From contig CAIKFU010000023.1 in NCBI GenBank assembly GCA_903826775.1, positions 1 to 64,000 of the forward strand: DNA of 64,000 nt. The letters run 5' to 3'. Below the pieces are notes generated by a model. It saw nothing but the letters and a program-made list of their open reading frames with translations. It made no database searches and was not told the DNA's origin. Position 1 is the stretch's first letter, and the number at the start of each line of letters is the position of its first letter. The translations under genes and the position numbers were made by a program. Shown piece after piece: positions 1 through 9,174 of the stretch. This DNA comes from an uncultured beta proteobacterium. Lineage in GTDB: Bacteria; Pseudomonadota; Gammaproteobacteria; Burkholderiales; Burkholderiaceae.

Positions 1-336
1 CAGCCCTATATTTGGAAGGCATACTGTGAACGGCATCCAAACCATGAACTTGACGGCGGTGAAAGCATTATGCAATTTGCTAATCGAGTCAATAGCGCAC
101 TAAACGAACTTAAAAATCGGCATACGGGAAAAACCATCATGGTGGTGGCTCATGGTGGAGTTCTGGAAACCATTCATCGCTTTGTAAGTAAGCAATCCCT
201 ATTTACTGAGCGGACTGTCTCAGTTCCTAATGCATCTCTCAATTGGATTTCCCATAATGGAAATGAGTGGAGTATCGAGCGCTGGGCAGATACCAGTCAT
301 TTAAATACGGTCGCCCTTAACCATCTAGAAAATTAA
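1..336 (+). CDS. Histidine phosphatase family protein (3' part, cut by window edge)
   Basis: The reading frame is open from base 1, so only the C-terminal 111 residues are present and the start lies outside the window. The remaining part has the histidine-phosphatase signature: a GGES motif, a helix ending FANRVNSAL, then a strand and turn TIMVVAHGGVL that holds the second catalytic histidine. The N-terminal RHG motif would lie upstream. Family members are phosphoglycerate mutase-like phosphatases acting on small phosphoesters, such as CobC and GpmB types; the substrate cannot be read here. It converges with the PHB depolymerase, with only 17 bases between the stops. Confidence 0.85.
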   Translation, partial: QPYIWKAYCERHPNHELDGGESIMQFANRVNSALNELKNRHTGKTIMVVAHGGVLETIHRFVSKQSLFTERTVSVPNASLNWISHNGNEWSIERWADTSHLNTVALNHLEN

Positions 337-353
337 CTCAATCCATGCCGACT

Positions 354-1571
354 CTATATTGCAGACTGAATTAAGTTGCGAACCACCGGATAAATCTGAC
401 TGTCCCATCTTTTTCCATTAAATACCCCGTAATGACCAACACCAGCCTGCAGATGATGCATTTTTTTATAACCCGGTAACGCGCTACATAAATCTTGAGC
501 AGCTAATGTTTGTCCAATGCCACAAATATCGTCTCGCTCGCCTTCTACCGTCAGCAAAAACGTTTTCCTAATCGCCCTTGGATTTACCAATCGTCCTTGA
601 TATGTTAATATTCCACTAGGCAAATCACAGTCTTGAAATACTTTACGTATCGTTTCTAAATAAAACGGTGCCGATAAATCCATGATGGCGAAATACTCCT
701 CGTAAAATTCGTGAATGGCATCCGCCTTTTTATCCTCTCCATTCACTCGATATTCATAAAGCTTTTGAAATGACTGGGCATGACGGTCTGGATTCATGCT
801 CATAAAAGCCATCAATTGCAAGAACCCTGGATAAACCTTGCGCCCTGAACCATCAAACTGTCTTGGCACAATACCGATTAATTTTTCCTCAAACCAAGAA
901 ATCGGCTTTTCATTCGCCAGTTCATTCACTTTGGTAGGACTGGATCGAACATCTATAGGACCCGCCATCAAAATTAAACTGGCCGGCACTTCAGGGGATT
1001 TATCCTCCGACATAATTGCAGTGGCTGCAAGGCATGCCACCGTAGGCTGGCAAATGCCCATGAGGTGGGTACCGGGTCCAATAATTTTTAAGAAATGAAT
1101 AATGTGCTCAATGTAGGAATCAAAATCAAATTCACCGCTACTAATTGGTACATCCCGAATGTTGAGCCAATCGGTCACAAACACTTCATGATCACGCAAT
1201 ACCGTCTTAATGGTGCCTGCTAACAATGTTGCGAAATGACCTGACATTGGGGCCACCAATAAAATCTTGGGTTGATCAACAACACCTTCTTTCTTAAAAC
1301 GAACCAATTGGCAAAAATGGGTTGAATAAACCACTTCCTCAATGATCGATTGCTCTTTGCCAAATCCATCCTCAATAGATTTAATTTTGAAATCAGGTCT
1401 TTTATGAGTAAAACCGAGCAATGAAATTTGCTCATAATGAGCAGCCAATCTCTGCATCGGATTTAAAGTAAAATTTCCAAGCCAATTTTGAGCGACCCGC
1501 TCGGAAGCTCTTGCAAACATCCTGACTGGATCAGTTAAATCGGAGAATGTTTGATAAGCGCGATACATCAT
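354..1571 (-). CDS. phaZ: Intracellular polyhydroxyalkanoate (PHB) depolymerase
   Basis: Alpha/beta hydrolase that degrades intracellular PHB granules to mobilise stored carbon. The nucleophile elbow reads GICQP, with cysteine instead of serine at about residue 174, as in the PhaZ1 family of Ralstonia/Cupriavidus. A C-terminal GVGHYGVFNG carries the catalytic histidine. About 405 residues is normal for PhaZ1. A TTG at 1577 would add two residues. I prefer the ATG at 1571 because AGTAGG lies about nine bases upstream of it. There is no signal peptide, which fits an intracellular enzyme. The gene stands alone, with no phaC or phasin in view. Confidence 0.93.
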   Translation of the reverse strand: MMYRAYQTFSDLTDPVRMFARASERVAQNWLGNFTLNPMQRLAAHYEQISLLGFTHKRPDFKIKSIEDGFGKEQSIIEEVVYSTHFCQLVRFKKEGVVDQPKILLVAPMSGHFATLLAGTIKTVLRDHEVFVTDWLNIRDVPISSGEFDFDSYIEHIIHFLKIIGPGTHLMGICQPTVACLAATAIMSEDKSPEVPASLILMAGPIDVRSSPTKVNELANEKPISWFEEKLIGIVPRQFDGSGRKVYPGFLQLMAFMSMNPDRHAQSFQKLYEYRVNGEDKKADAIHEFYEEYFAIMDLSAPFYLETIRKVFQDCDLPSGILTYQGRLVNPRAIRKTFLLTVEGERDDICGIGQTLAAQDLCSALPGYKKMHHLQAGVGHYGVFNGKRWDSQIYPVVRNLIQSAI

Positions 1572-1637
1572 CAGCAATACCTACTATTGCTTTTAACAAT
1601 CAACTTATCAGTCCACGGGTCAATTTTTTTTGACATC

Positions 1638-2075
1638 TTATTTCCAAGGTGTAATAGATGGGACAGCACATGGGCCTACCTCAACGGGAACAGAAGCAAA
1701 ATCTGCTGGACCCACTATCTCCAAATACTCCATATCTGAAGAGTAATCAAAAAGGTAATGAACAATGCCCGGCATTTGGTGAACACAATCCCCGGCCGAT
1801 ACTAATGTCGGTTTATCTTCGTACATGAATCTTGCCCAACCCTTTGTCATAATGACAATTTGAAATTCAGCGACGTGGTAATGCCAACCAGTACCATTTT
1901 CAGGAGGCAAGTTGGCCTTAACTAAATGCGCAATCACTTTTCCATTGGTGGCTTTGGCTACTCCAAGATCTCGATAAAGAAAAAAATCCCTTAGGCCGCC
2001 AGGCAAAAATTTGGTATCGCCTGGTTTTACATGCGAAAAATCTGTATTGCTTTTGAATGCAGCTTTGGTATCCAT
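1638..2075 (-). CDS. Cupin domain protein
   Basis: A 145-residue single-domain cupin. The first metal-binding motif is WHYHVAE (His65, His67, Glu70) and the second cupin motif has PGIVHYLFD (His106), so a metal site is likely intact. There is no signal peptide, so it should be cytoplasmic. The start is two bases after the stop of the upstream GST gene, and its ribosome binding site (GGAG) lies inside the end of that gene, so the pair is translationally coupled. Function is unknown. Cupins beside GST genes are often small-molecule dioxygenases or sensors, but nothing here fixes a substrate. Confidence 0.85.
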   Translation of the reverse strand: MDTKAAFKSNTDFSHVKPGDTKFLPGGLRDFFLYRDLGVAKATNGKVIAHLVKANLPPENGTGWHYHVAEFQIVIMTKGWARFMYEDKPTLVSAGDCVHQMPGIVHYLFDYSSDMEYLEIVGPADFASVPVEVGPCAVPSITPWK

Positions 2076-2077
2076 AG

Positions 2078-2737
2078 TTAAAACTCCACGTCAAGTTCTT
2101 CAATATCATCGGGTTCTTCAAGGGCGCCCATCACCCACTCCTTCATTTCAGGCATTGCCATAATGTGCCTGCAATACTGCTGGCAAACTGCATCCAAGGC
2201 AACGTTGTATGTAAGGAATCTGGTTACTACTGGCGCAAACATCGCATCAGCCAAAGTGGGTAATTTTCCAAAGAGAAAGGGTCCTTTATACGTCTGGAGG
2301 CAGTCCTGCCAAATGACAATGACACGATTAATATCAATTTGGGCTTTTGACCAAACCTTAAATGAATCGAATGTTGCCTTTAGATTCATAGGAAGTGATG
2401 CCCTCAAAGCAGAAAAACCTGAGTGCATTTCCCCGCATATGGATCGACAGTGCGCTCGCTTTATAGGCTCAACCGGCAACAATTGCGCCTTTTGGCTAAC
2501 TTCATTCAAATATTCCCCAATTGCTAAGGTATCCCAAACCTTGCAGCCATTGTGTTCCAACCTCGGTACCAAAATTGAAGGCGAAAGCAACAATAATTCT
2601 GCTCGATTATCGACATCATCTGTCGCAACCTGAACCTCCTGAAATGGGATTCCTGAAAATTTCATCATGAGCCATCCACGCAGCGACCATGATGAATAAT
2701 TTTTGCTGCTGATCGTCAATGTAGTTTGCTTTGACAT
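2078..2737 (-). CDS. Glutathione S-transferase family protein
   Basis: A 219-residue cytosolic GST. The N-terminal thioredoxin-fold half begins TISSKNYSSWSLRGWLMM, with a serine/tyrosine active-site region, followed by LVPRLEHNG and the glutathione gamma-Glu contact region around DTLAIGEYL. The C-terminal all-alpha half contains LFGKLPTLADAMFAPVVTR. I chose the ATG at 2737 because AGGGCGG sits six bases upstream; a longer frame to 2776 would add 13 residues without a site. First gene of a two-gene unit with the cupin. Likely detoxification or isomerisation of electrophiles; the substrate is not readable. Confidence 0.9.
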   Translation of the reverse strand: MSKQTTLTISSKNYSSWSLRGWLMMKFSGIPFQEVQVATDDVDNRAELLLLSPSILVPRLEHNGCKVWDTLAIGEYLNEVSQKAQLLPVEPIKRAHCRSICGEMHSGFSALRASLPMNLKATFDSFKVWSKAQIDINRVIVIWQDCLQTYKGPFLFGKLPTLADAMFAPVVTRFLTYNVALDAVCQQYCRHIMAMPEMKEWVMGALEEPDDIEELDVEF

Positions 2738-2801
2738 ATGACCGCCCTGAGATGAGTTAAGGAAAATGTATTCCACTTAATTCTCAGAAGTTTTTTTAAT
2801 T

Positions 2802-2816
2802 GCACAGTTCAAGTGC
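2802..2816. promoter_or_regulatory. NtrC-like dyad, distal site
   Basis: GCAC-N7-GTGC (GCACAGTTCAAGTGC) in the 282-base divergent region between the GST and the amidoligase operon. The spacing and arms equal the NtrC half-site consensus. A second copy lies about 160 bases closer to the operon start. I could not find a convincing sigma-54 promoter (GG-N10-GC) between or after the sites, so the regulator assignment is inference. Confidence 0.45.
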
Positions 2817-2960
2817 GCAAAACAAAATTTGCACCAATAGCTTACATTCTGCAAAAGGGATATTCAATCACCTGAATAATCCACTTAAAAATGATTTAAC
2901 GGTTATTAAGCTTTAAAATCAGACATTAAATGACCAAAATTGAGCCTAAATCAAAAGAAC

Positions 2961-2975
2961 GCACTATTTTTGTGC
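2961..2975. promoter_or_regulatory. NtrC-like dyad, proximal site
   Basis: GCACTATTTTTGTGC, 45 bases before the start of the DUF2126 gene. As I recall it, the enterobacterial glnA enhancer site is GCACTATATTGGTGC, which differs at two positions. A TTGCTTTT that could serve as a sigma-54 -12 element follows at 2983, but the matching GG of a -24 element is absent. Confidence 0.45.
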
Positions 2976-3019
2976 CGGCATGTTGCTTTTCTATTCCTAA
3001 TAATCCTAGACTTTGAACT

Positions 3020-6000
3020 ATGTCCATACACGCCGCACTACACCATGTCACCGAATACAAATATGACCGACCTGTTAATTTAGGTCCACAAGTAATACGC
3101 CTTAGGCCGGCTCCACATTGTCGAAGTCACATCCTGTCGTATTCACTAAGGATTGAACCCAGTGACTACTTCATCAATTGGCAACAAGACCCATTTGCGA
3201 ATTACCAAGCTCGCATCGTGTTTCCTGAACCAACTACACATTTCAAAGTTACGGTCGATCTTGTTACTGAAATGGCTGTTTACAACCCGTTTGATTTTTT
3301 CTTAGAGCCCGAAGCGGAGCACTACCCATTTTCGTATAGTTCAGCGCTTAAAAAAGAATTACGCCCTTATCTTTTAACCCAGCCGGTCAGCTCAAGACTA
3401 AGTCGCTATATCAAAACTATTGATCGCAGCAAGATGCGAACCATTGATTTTTTGGTAAAACTCAACCAAAAACTTCAACACGACATCAGTTATTTAATTC
3501 GCATGGAACCTGGTGTACAAACTCCAGACGAAACCCTCATCAACGCTAGCGGCTCCTGTAGAGATTCCGCTTGGCTAATGGTCTATTTATTACGCAACTG
3601 TGGACTTGCGGCACGTTTTGTCTCTGGCTACCTTATCCAGTTAAAAGCGGACGTAGCTGCGCTGGACGGCCCTAGTGGAACCGAGGTTGACTTTACTGAC
3701 CTTCATGCATGGTGTGAAGTCTACCTTCCAGGTGCAGGTTGGGTTGGCCTAGATCCCACTTCCGGCTTACTTGCGGGTGAAGGCCATATTCCTGTAGCGT
3801 GCACTCCAGACCCATCTGGAGCAGCGCCAATTGAAGGCGGCGTGGATAAATGCGAAGTCGAGTTTGAGCACACCATGGAAGTGACTAGGATTTACGAATC
3901 GCCACGCGTCACAAAGCCATATACAGAAGAACAGTGGTTAGACATTGCCAAACTTGGTGACTTGGTTGACGAAAAATTACTTTTATCAGACGTTCGGCTA
4001 ACAATGGGAGGTGAACCAACCTTTGTGGCTGTAAATGGTCAAGACGAACCAGAGTGGAATACGGATGCACTAGGCCCCACTAAGCGGGGTCTTGCTACGG
4101 AACTTGTTGAAAAACTTCGTGATGAATACGGTCAGGGGGGATTTTTGCATTTTGGTCAAGGTAAATGGTATCCGGGTGAACAATTGCCGCGCTGGGCATT
4201 ATCCATTTACTGGAGAACCGATGGCACTCCGATTTGGACCAACCCCGCTTTATTTGCCGATGAACGTGATCCGATTACCTATACAAGCGAAGATGCAAAA
4301 CGGTTTATTAATCTTTTAAGTAAAAATTTAGGTCTTACTGATAAACATATTCAACCAGCGTATGAAGATGTGTTCTATTACCTCTGGCGCGAATCCAAAC
4401 TTCCAATTAACGTGGATCCGTTTGATTCTAATTTAGAAGATGAAATGGAACGCACACGCTTGAAGCGTGTTTTCCAGCAAAAATTAGACTCTATTATTGG
4501 TTATGTATTGCCACTTGAAGCAACCAATGAGCCAACACCACTTGGATCCAATTGGAAGACTGGGGCTTGGGTGTTACGTGATGACAGAATGTATTTGATT
4601 CCTGGTGACTCACCTATGGGTTATCGACTTCCATTAGGATCTCTGCCTTGGGTTACGGAATCTGATTATCCTTTCCTGATAGAGCAAGATCCATTTGCTC
4701 CAAGAGTGCCGCTACCAAGCATTGCATCAACGATTCGTAGCCAATCGAAATCCGTCGACAGTGCTTTACTCAACACAGTCAAACCTGTTGCACCCGTAAT
4801 CAATAAAGCAGCATCAGATACATTGGACGGAAAACAATCAGACCCGGTTATAGAACGCTTTAAATCTGCAAAAGGGGTAACTCGCACAGCTATATGCGTT
4901 GAAACGCGCGATCCAATGCGCTCTAATGGGCCAAAAGCAGAAAAAGATCATGGGGGTAAAAATGGCGCGCTATATGTTTTCATGCCACCACTGTCAAATA
5001 TTGAAGACTATTTAAATTTACTGCACGTAATAGAAGTTACGACTCAGGAACTAGGATTAAAAATTGTCCTTGAAGGCTATCCTCCACCCAGAGACCCTCG
5101 TCTAAAACTCCTCCAGGTAACACCTGACCCAGGCGTGATTGAAGTCAATATTCATCCAGCATATAACTGGAAAGAACTAGTAACTCATACAGAATTTTTA
5201 TACCGGGCCGCATTTGAAACTCGCCTTTCTGCCGAAAAATTTATGACGGACGGTCGCCATACAGGAACTGGCGGAGGGAACCACTTTGTAATGGGCGGAG
5301 CAACACCAAGTGACAGCCCATTTCTAAGGCGTCCAGAGTTATTAGCCAGTCTAATTCTTTATTGGCATAACCATCCTAGCTTAAGCTACCTATTCAGCGG
5401 AATGTTTATTGGCCCAACCAGTCAAGCCCCAAGGGTTGACGAGGCTAGAAATGATCAGCTCTATGAATTAGAAATTGCATTAAAGCAAATACACATCAAT
5501 CGCAAGAAGTATGGCCAAAAAATGCCTCCTTGGATAGTGGATCGCACTCTTAGAAATATTCTGATTGATGTCACTGGAAATACTCATCGCAGTGAATTTT
5601 GTATTGACAAAATGTATTCACCAGATTCATCCACAGGTCGACTTGGATTGCTTGAATTAAGGGCATTTGAAATGCCTCCTCATGCACGCATGAGCATCGT
5701 GCAACAGTTACTAATTAGAGCTTTAATTTCCCGTTTTTGGAATGAACCTTATCTAGCCCCTGTAACTAGATGGGGAACGGAATTGCATGATAGGTGTTTA
5801 TTGCCTGCATTTGTCAAAATGGACTTTTCGGATGTGATTAGCGAGATGCAACATCATGGTTTTAATTTTCAACTTGACTGGTTCGCACCACACTTCGAAT
5901 TCCGCTTTCCGCTGATTGGTAAAGTGCACAGTATGGGGTGCGAGCTAACCTTAAGAAGTGCGTTGGAGCCATGGCATGTTATGGGTGAGGAAGGTGCGCC

Positions 6001-6454
6001 TGGAGGAACTGCACGGTACGTAGATTCTTCATTAGAGCGAATAGAAGTGCTCGTTACCGGACTCAACCAAAGCCGATATACAGTAACCTGCAACGGCAAA
6101 GCACTTCCTCTGCAGCCTACAGGAACAACTGGAGAATACGTGGCTGGAGTACGCTATAAAGCGTGGAATCCGCCTTCCAGTCTTCACCCAACTATTGGTA
6201 TTCATGCCCCACTAACATTTGACATTGTGGATACTTGGTCAAAACGGTCAATTGGTGGCTGCCAATATCACGTCACTCACCCAGGTGGCCTCAATTATGA
6301 AACATTTCCAATTAATGCCTTTGAAGCAGAAAGTCGACGACTTTCCCGCTTTTCGCTCCTAGGCCATACCCCTGGAACCATTCATCACCTGCCTCCAAAT
6401 ATAGAGGTAAAAGGCAGCGCAGAGTTTCCGTTCACGCTTGATCTGCGTCGGTGA
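3020..6454 (+). CDS. Transglutaminase / DUF2126 amidoligase-type fusion protein
   Basis: 1144 residues, the usual size for this fusion. Residues 1-90 match the bacterial transglutaminase-like N-terminal domain. Residues about 150-260 are a transglutaminase/papain-like fold with an intact triad: Cys180 (GSCRDSAW), His229 (DLHAW) and Asp245 (LDPTSG). From about residue 325 comes DUF2126, opening with LTMGGEPTFV (328-336). As I recall, comparative genomics places DUF2126 in the glutamine-synthetase-like COOH-NH2 ligase group. No signal peptide, so cytoplasmic. First gene of a tight three-gene unit (15 and 5 base gaps). Probable role: making or trimming an amide-linked peptide tag or metabolite; the true substrate is unknown. 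The ribosome binding site is weak. Confidence 0.88.
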   Translation: MSIHAALHHVTEYKYDRPVNLGPQVIRLRPAPHCRSHILSYSLRIEPSDYFINWQQDPFANYQARIVFPEPTTHFKVTVDLVTEMAVYNPFDFFLEPEAEHYPFSYSSALKKELRPYLLTQPVSSRLSRYIKTIDRSKMRTIDFLVKLNQKLQHDISYLIRMEPGVQTPDETLINASGSCRDSAWLMVYLLRNCGLAARFVSGYLIQLKADVAALDGPSGTEVDFTDLHAWCEVYLPGAGWVGLDPTSGLLAGEGHIPVACTPDPSGAAPIEGGVDKCEVEFEHTMEVTRIYESPRVTKPYTEEQWLDIAKLGDLVDEKLLLSDVRLTMGGEPTFVAVNGQDEPEWNTDALGPTKRGLATELVEKLRDEYGQGGFLHFGQGKWYPGEQLPRWALSIYWRTDGTPIWTNPALFADERDPITYTSEDAKRFINLLSKNLGLTDKHIQPAYEDVFYYLWRESKLPINVDPFDSNLEDEMERTRLKRVFQQKLDSIIGYVLPLEATNEPTPLGSNWKTGAWVLRDDRMYLIPGDSPMGYRLPLGSLPWVTESDYPFLIEQDPFAPRVPLPSIASTIRSQSKSVDSALLNTVKPVAPVINKAASDTLDGKQSDPVIERFKSAKGVTRTAICVETRDPMRSNGPKAEKDHGGKNGALYVFMPPLSNIEDYLNLLHVIEVTTQELGLKIVLEGYPPPRDPRLKLLQVTPDPGVIEVNIHPAYNWKELVTHTEFLYRAAFETRLSAEKFMTDGRHTGTGGGNHFVMGGATPSDSPFLRRPELLASLILYWHNHPSLSYLFSGMFIGPTSQAPRVDEARNDQLYELEIALKQIHINRKKYGQKMPPWIVDRTLRNILIDVTGNTHRSEFCIDKMYSPDSSTGRLGLLELRAFEMPPHARMSIVQQLLIRALISRFWNEPYLAPVTRWGTELHDRCLLPAFVKMDFSDVISEMQHHGFNFQLDWFAPHFEFRFPLIGKVHSMGCELTLRSALEPWHVMGEEGAPGGTARYVDSSLERIEVLVTGLNQSRYTVTCNGKALPLQPTGTTGEYVAGVRYKAWNPPSSLHPTIGIHAPLTFDIVDTWSKRSIGGCQYHVTHPGGLNYETFPINAFEAESRRLSRFSLLGHTPGTIHHLPPNIEVKGSAEFPFTLDLRR

Positions 6455-6469
6455 GACAATTAAAGGACT

Positions 6470-9169
6470 GTGGAGAATCCCAACCCTAACCCCATTGACC
6501 CAATATCCTCCACCCCATTAATGGAGGATATTTTGTGCCGCTCTAAAAAAGCGACTTTAGGTCATTATGATGAATTGCGGGGAGGCATTTCCAATGATGA
6601 AGGGCATGCCCATTCTATCAATGTAAATTGGACAGATTTTTTTAAGTGTTTAGGTCATCAAGGTCTTGATGATTTTGATCTACGCACAAATGACTTAACC
6701 CGCCAAGTTCGGGATAACGGCATTACCTATAATGTATACGCCGACCAAAACGGACCTCAGCGTCCTTGGTCATTAGATCTATTTCCATTAATCATTTCAA
6801 GTACTGACTGGAAAACCATTCAGGAAGGCGTGTTGCAACGCGCACAACTTCTTGAAAATATTATTTCTGACGTTTATGGCCCGCAATCGTTGCTACAGAA
6901 CGCATCATTGCCACCGGCATTAGTTCTTGGGCATCCTGGCTACATAAGAGCGATTCATGGTGTAAATCCAGCAGGCAATAAACACCTCCACATTATCGCC
7001 TTTGATTTGGCAAAAACCCCTAGTGGAAATTGGGCGGTATTATCCCAGCGAACACAGGCACCATCAGGACTAGGTTATTTACTTGAAAATCGCAGTCTTA
7101 TTTCTAGGCAATTTCCAAATGCGTATGATGAAATGCATATTGAGCCAATTGCGGGCGCTTACCGCCAACTTATCGAATCACTAAAGCAATTAAGCCCAGC
7201 AAAGGGTAATGCCCATGTTGCCCTGCTAACTCCGGGGCCTTATAACGAAACCTATTTTGAACAAGCCTACCTTGCTAGATACCTAGGTCTAACCTTGGTA
7301 GAAGGCGGGGATCTTACTGTACGAGATCAAAAATTATATTTAAGAACGCTAAGGGGTCTTGAGCCTGTAGACGTCCTCATCAAAAGACTGGATGATGAGT
7401 ATTTAGATCCCTTGGAATTGCGATCGGATTCAACACTAGGTATTCCAGGATTATTGCAAGTTGTACGAGCAGGAAATGTGATATTGGCAAACTCCCCAGG
7501 GTCAGCATTCCTAGAATCCCCAGCGTTACTTGGGTTTTTGCCAGGGCTTTCTGAGTTACTTCTAAATCAAGAGTTACTACTACCAGCAATGGATACATGG
7601 TGGTGCGGTGAACGTGCCGCAATGGATCTTGCAATACCAGAACTCAAACACAGTACGATAAAACCAACATATCCAAAGTCTTCTTGCCATGAAACATTTT
7701 TATCTATCCTGGGGAGCGCTTTAAGTCAACCACAATTGGATGAATGGGTCGGCCGTATCACTCGTCAACCTGATGCACACACCATCCAAACCTACATTCC
7801 CCTTGGGCAAATGCCGACCTGGAAAAACGCAAAAGAATCCCGTGGAAATTCTGGCATTGAACCTAGATCGTTTATGTTGCGTGTATTTGCCCTCAGCAAT
7901 GGACCTGACTCTTGGTACGTGGTACCAGGAGGGCTAGTAAGAATAGCAAATCAAGAAAATGGAATCGCATCTATGCAGCGCGGTGGGAGCAGCGCTGATG
8001 TTTGGGTTCGAACAGATTCGCAGTTTGCATTTTCTACTGCACCCCACTTTGAATCCCATGCGCCAGTTTTATCTGAACGAAAGCGTCTAGTCACGAGTCG
8101 TGCAGCGGAAAATCTTTATTGGTTTGGTCGATACACCGAGCGCAGTGAAAATACCTTGCGTCTAGTCAGGCTGGGATTGGAAAGCCTAAATAGCGAACAC
8201 CCTTCCTCGCCTTTCCTTTGGAACTGGCTTGAAAAAATATCCGTCAGTAATGGTTTGATTCCTGATGGCGTCCCTTCCACTCAGTCAACAAACATAATCG
8301 ATGTGATACAACAATCCCAATCACAATCCCAATCCCAATCCCAATCCCAATCCCAAAACGGAGACTCTAGACACCGCATTTTTGAGCGCACATTGGTAAG
8401 CTGTCTAAATAAATCAGACCACATCACTAGTGTCGGATTTAATCTTTCCGCATTAAAAAACTCTGCCTCCAGTATTCGAGAAAGGCTTTCACCAGAGCAA
8501 TGGAATACAATTGAGCAATGCCTGCATCAGTTTAAAAACGATTGCGAGAAAATTAACTTACACCAAGAATATTCAAGTTCGCTTGCATTGGAAAGCCTCT
8601 TACATGTAAGCACATCTTTGGCAGCAATTACAGGAGCCCAAACTGATAGAATGACTCGAGACGATGGTTGGCAGTTACTAAGTATTGGCAGGCATATTGA
8701 ACGATTTCATTTTCTTAGCTCATGTTTAGATCAAGCAATATTGAATGGACTACTAGATCTTCCACCTGAAGACGGATCTGGATTTATGGCACTACTTGCT
8801 CTCTTTGATAGTACGATCACATTTCAAGCCCAATACCAACAAAGCCGAGAACTGCCTGCGTTAATAGATCTTTTGGTGTTAGACAACGAAAATCCTCGAT
8901 CATTGGCATGGGTTGCTAAATCAATGCGATCGCGACTATCGAAACTAGCTGGAACACCATTTAATCAACCAGATTCACTTGGCAAAAGCGTTCCTAGCCT
9001 ACACCTACAAAACGCTATTTTTCTATCAACCCGTGATTCAAATGGTTTTTTGACTAATCTGCTCAATTGCCTACGCCAATCCGATGAGGCCACTTGGCAT
9101 ATTGCCAACACGATTGAATCCAGATACTTTAGTCACACGCAATCACAAGATTACAGCTCCCATATATAA
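6470..9169 (+). CDS. Circularly permuted ATP-grasp + alpha-E (DUF403) protein
   Basis: 899 residues, two enzymatic halves in one chain. Residues about 60-480 are the circularly permuted ATP-grasp type 2 domain, with HGVNPAGNKHLHI, QAPSGLGYLLENR, GGDLTVRD and ILANSPGSAFLESP. From about residue 535 the alpha-E (DUF403) domain starts with SRAAENLYWFGRYTERSEN. The start is a GTG with AAAGGA very close (two to three bases), an awkward spacing; an in-frame ATG at 6521 is the alternative. ATP-grasp proteins of this kind join a carboxylate to an amine using ATP. In many genomes these two domains are adjacent separate genes, so here they are fused. A hexanucleotide repeat lies in the alpha-E half. Confidence 0.9.
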   Translation: MENPNPNPIDPISSTPLMEDILCRSKKATLGHYDELRGGISNDEGHAHSINVNWTDFFKCLGHQGLDDFDLRTNDLTRQVRDNGITYNVYADQNGPQRPWSLDLFPLIISSTDWKTIQEGVLQRAQLLENIISDVYGPQSLLQNASLPPALVLGHPGYIRAIHGVNPAGNKHLHIIAFDLAKTPSGNWAVLSQRTQAPSGLGYLLENRSLISRQFPNAYDEMHIEPIAGAYRQLIESLKQLSPAKGNAHVALLTPGPYNETYFEQAYLARYLGLTLVEGGDLTVRDQKLYLRTLRGLEPVDVLIKRLDDEYLDPLELRSDSTLGIPGLLQVVRAGNVILANSPGSAFLESPALLGFLPGLSELLLNQELLLPAMDTWWCGERAAMDLAIPELKHSTIKPTYPKSSCHETFLSILGSALSQPQLDEWVGRITRQPDAHTIQTYIPLGQMPTWKNAKESRGNSGIEPRSFMLRVFALSNGPDSWYVVPGGLVRIANQENGIASMQRGGSSADVWVRTDSQFAFSTAPHFESHAPVLSERKRLVTSRAAENLYWFGRYTERSENTLRLVRLGLESLNSEHPSSPFLWNWLEKISVSNGLIPDGVPSTQSTNIIDVIQQSQSQSQSQSQSQSQNGDSRHRIFERTLVSCLNKSDHITSVGFNLSALKNSASSIRERLSPEQWNTIEQCLHQFKNDCEKINLHQEYSSSLALESLLHVSTSLAAITGAQTDRMTRDDGWQLLSIGRHIERFHFLSSCLDQAILNGLLDLPPEDGSGFMALLALFDSTITFQAQYQQSRELPALIDLLVLDNENPRSLAWVAKSMRSRLSKLAGTPFNQPDSLGKSVPSLHLQNAIFLSTRDSNGFLTNLLNCLRQSDEATWHIANTIESRYFSHTQSQDYSSHI
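8312..8356 (+). repeat. In-frame hexanucleotide tandem repeat (CAATCC), 7 units plus CAA
   Basis: Seven CAATCC units (the second ends in A) plus a final CAA, coding for alternating Gln-Ser at residues 615-629 of the ATP-grasp/alpha-E protein. It falls about 75 residues inside the alpha-E half, in a low-complexity insertion. Gain or loss of units would change linker length in two-residue steps without a frameshift. Confidence 0.95.
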
Positions 9170-9174
9170 AATAA

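Noticed and set aside
2983-2990. Possible sigma-54 -12 element TTGCTTTT next to the NtrC-like site
   Set aside because: The GG of the -24 element is missing at the required spacing, so I do not call a sigma-54 promoter.
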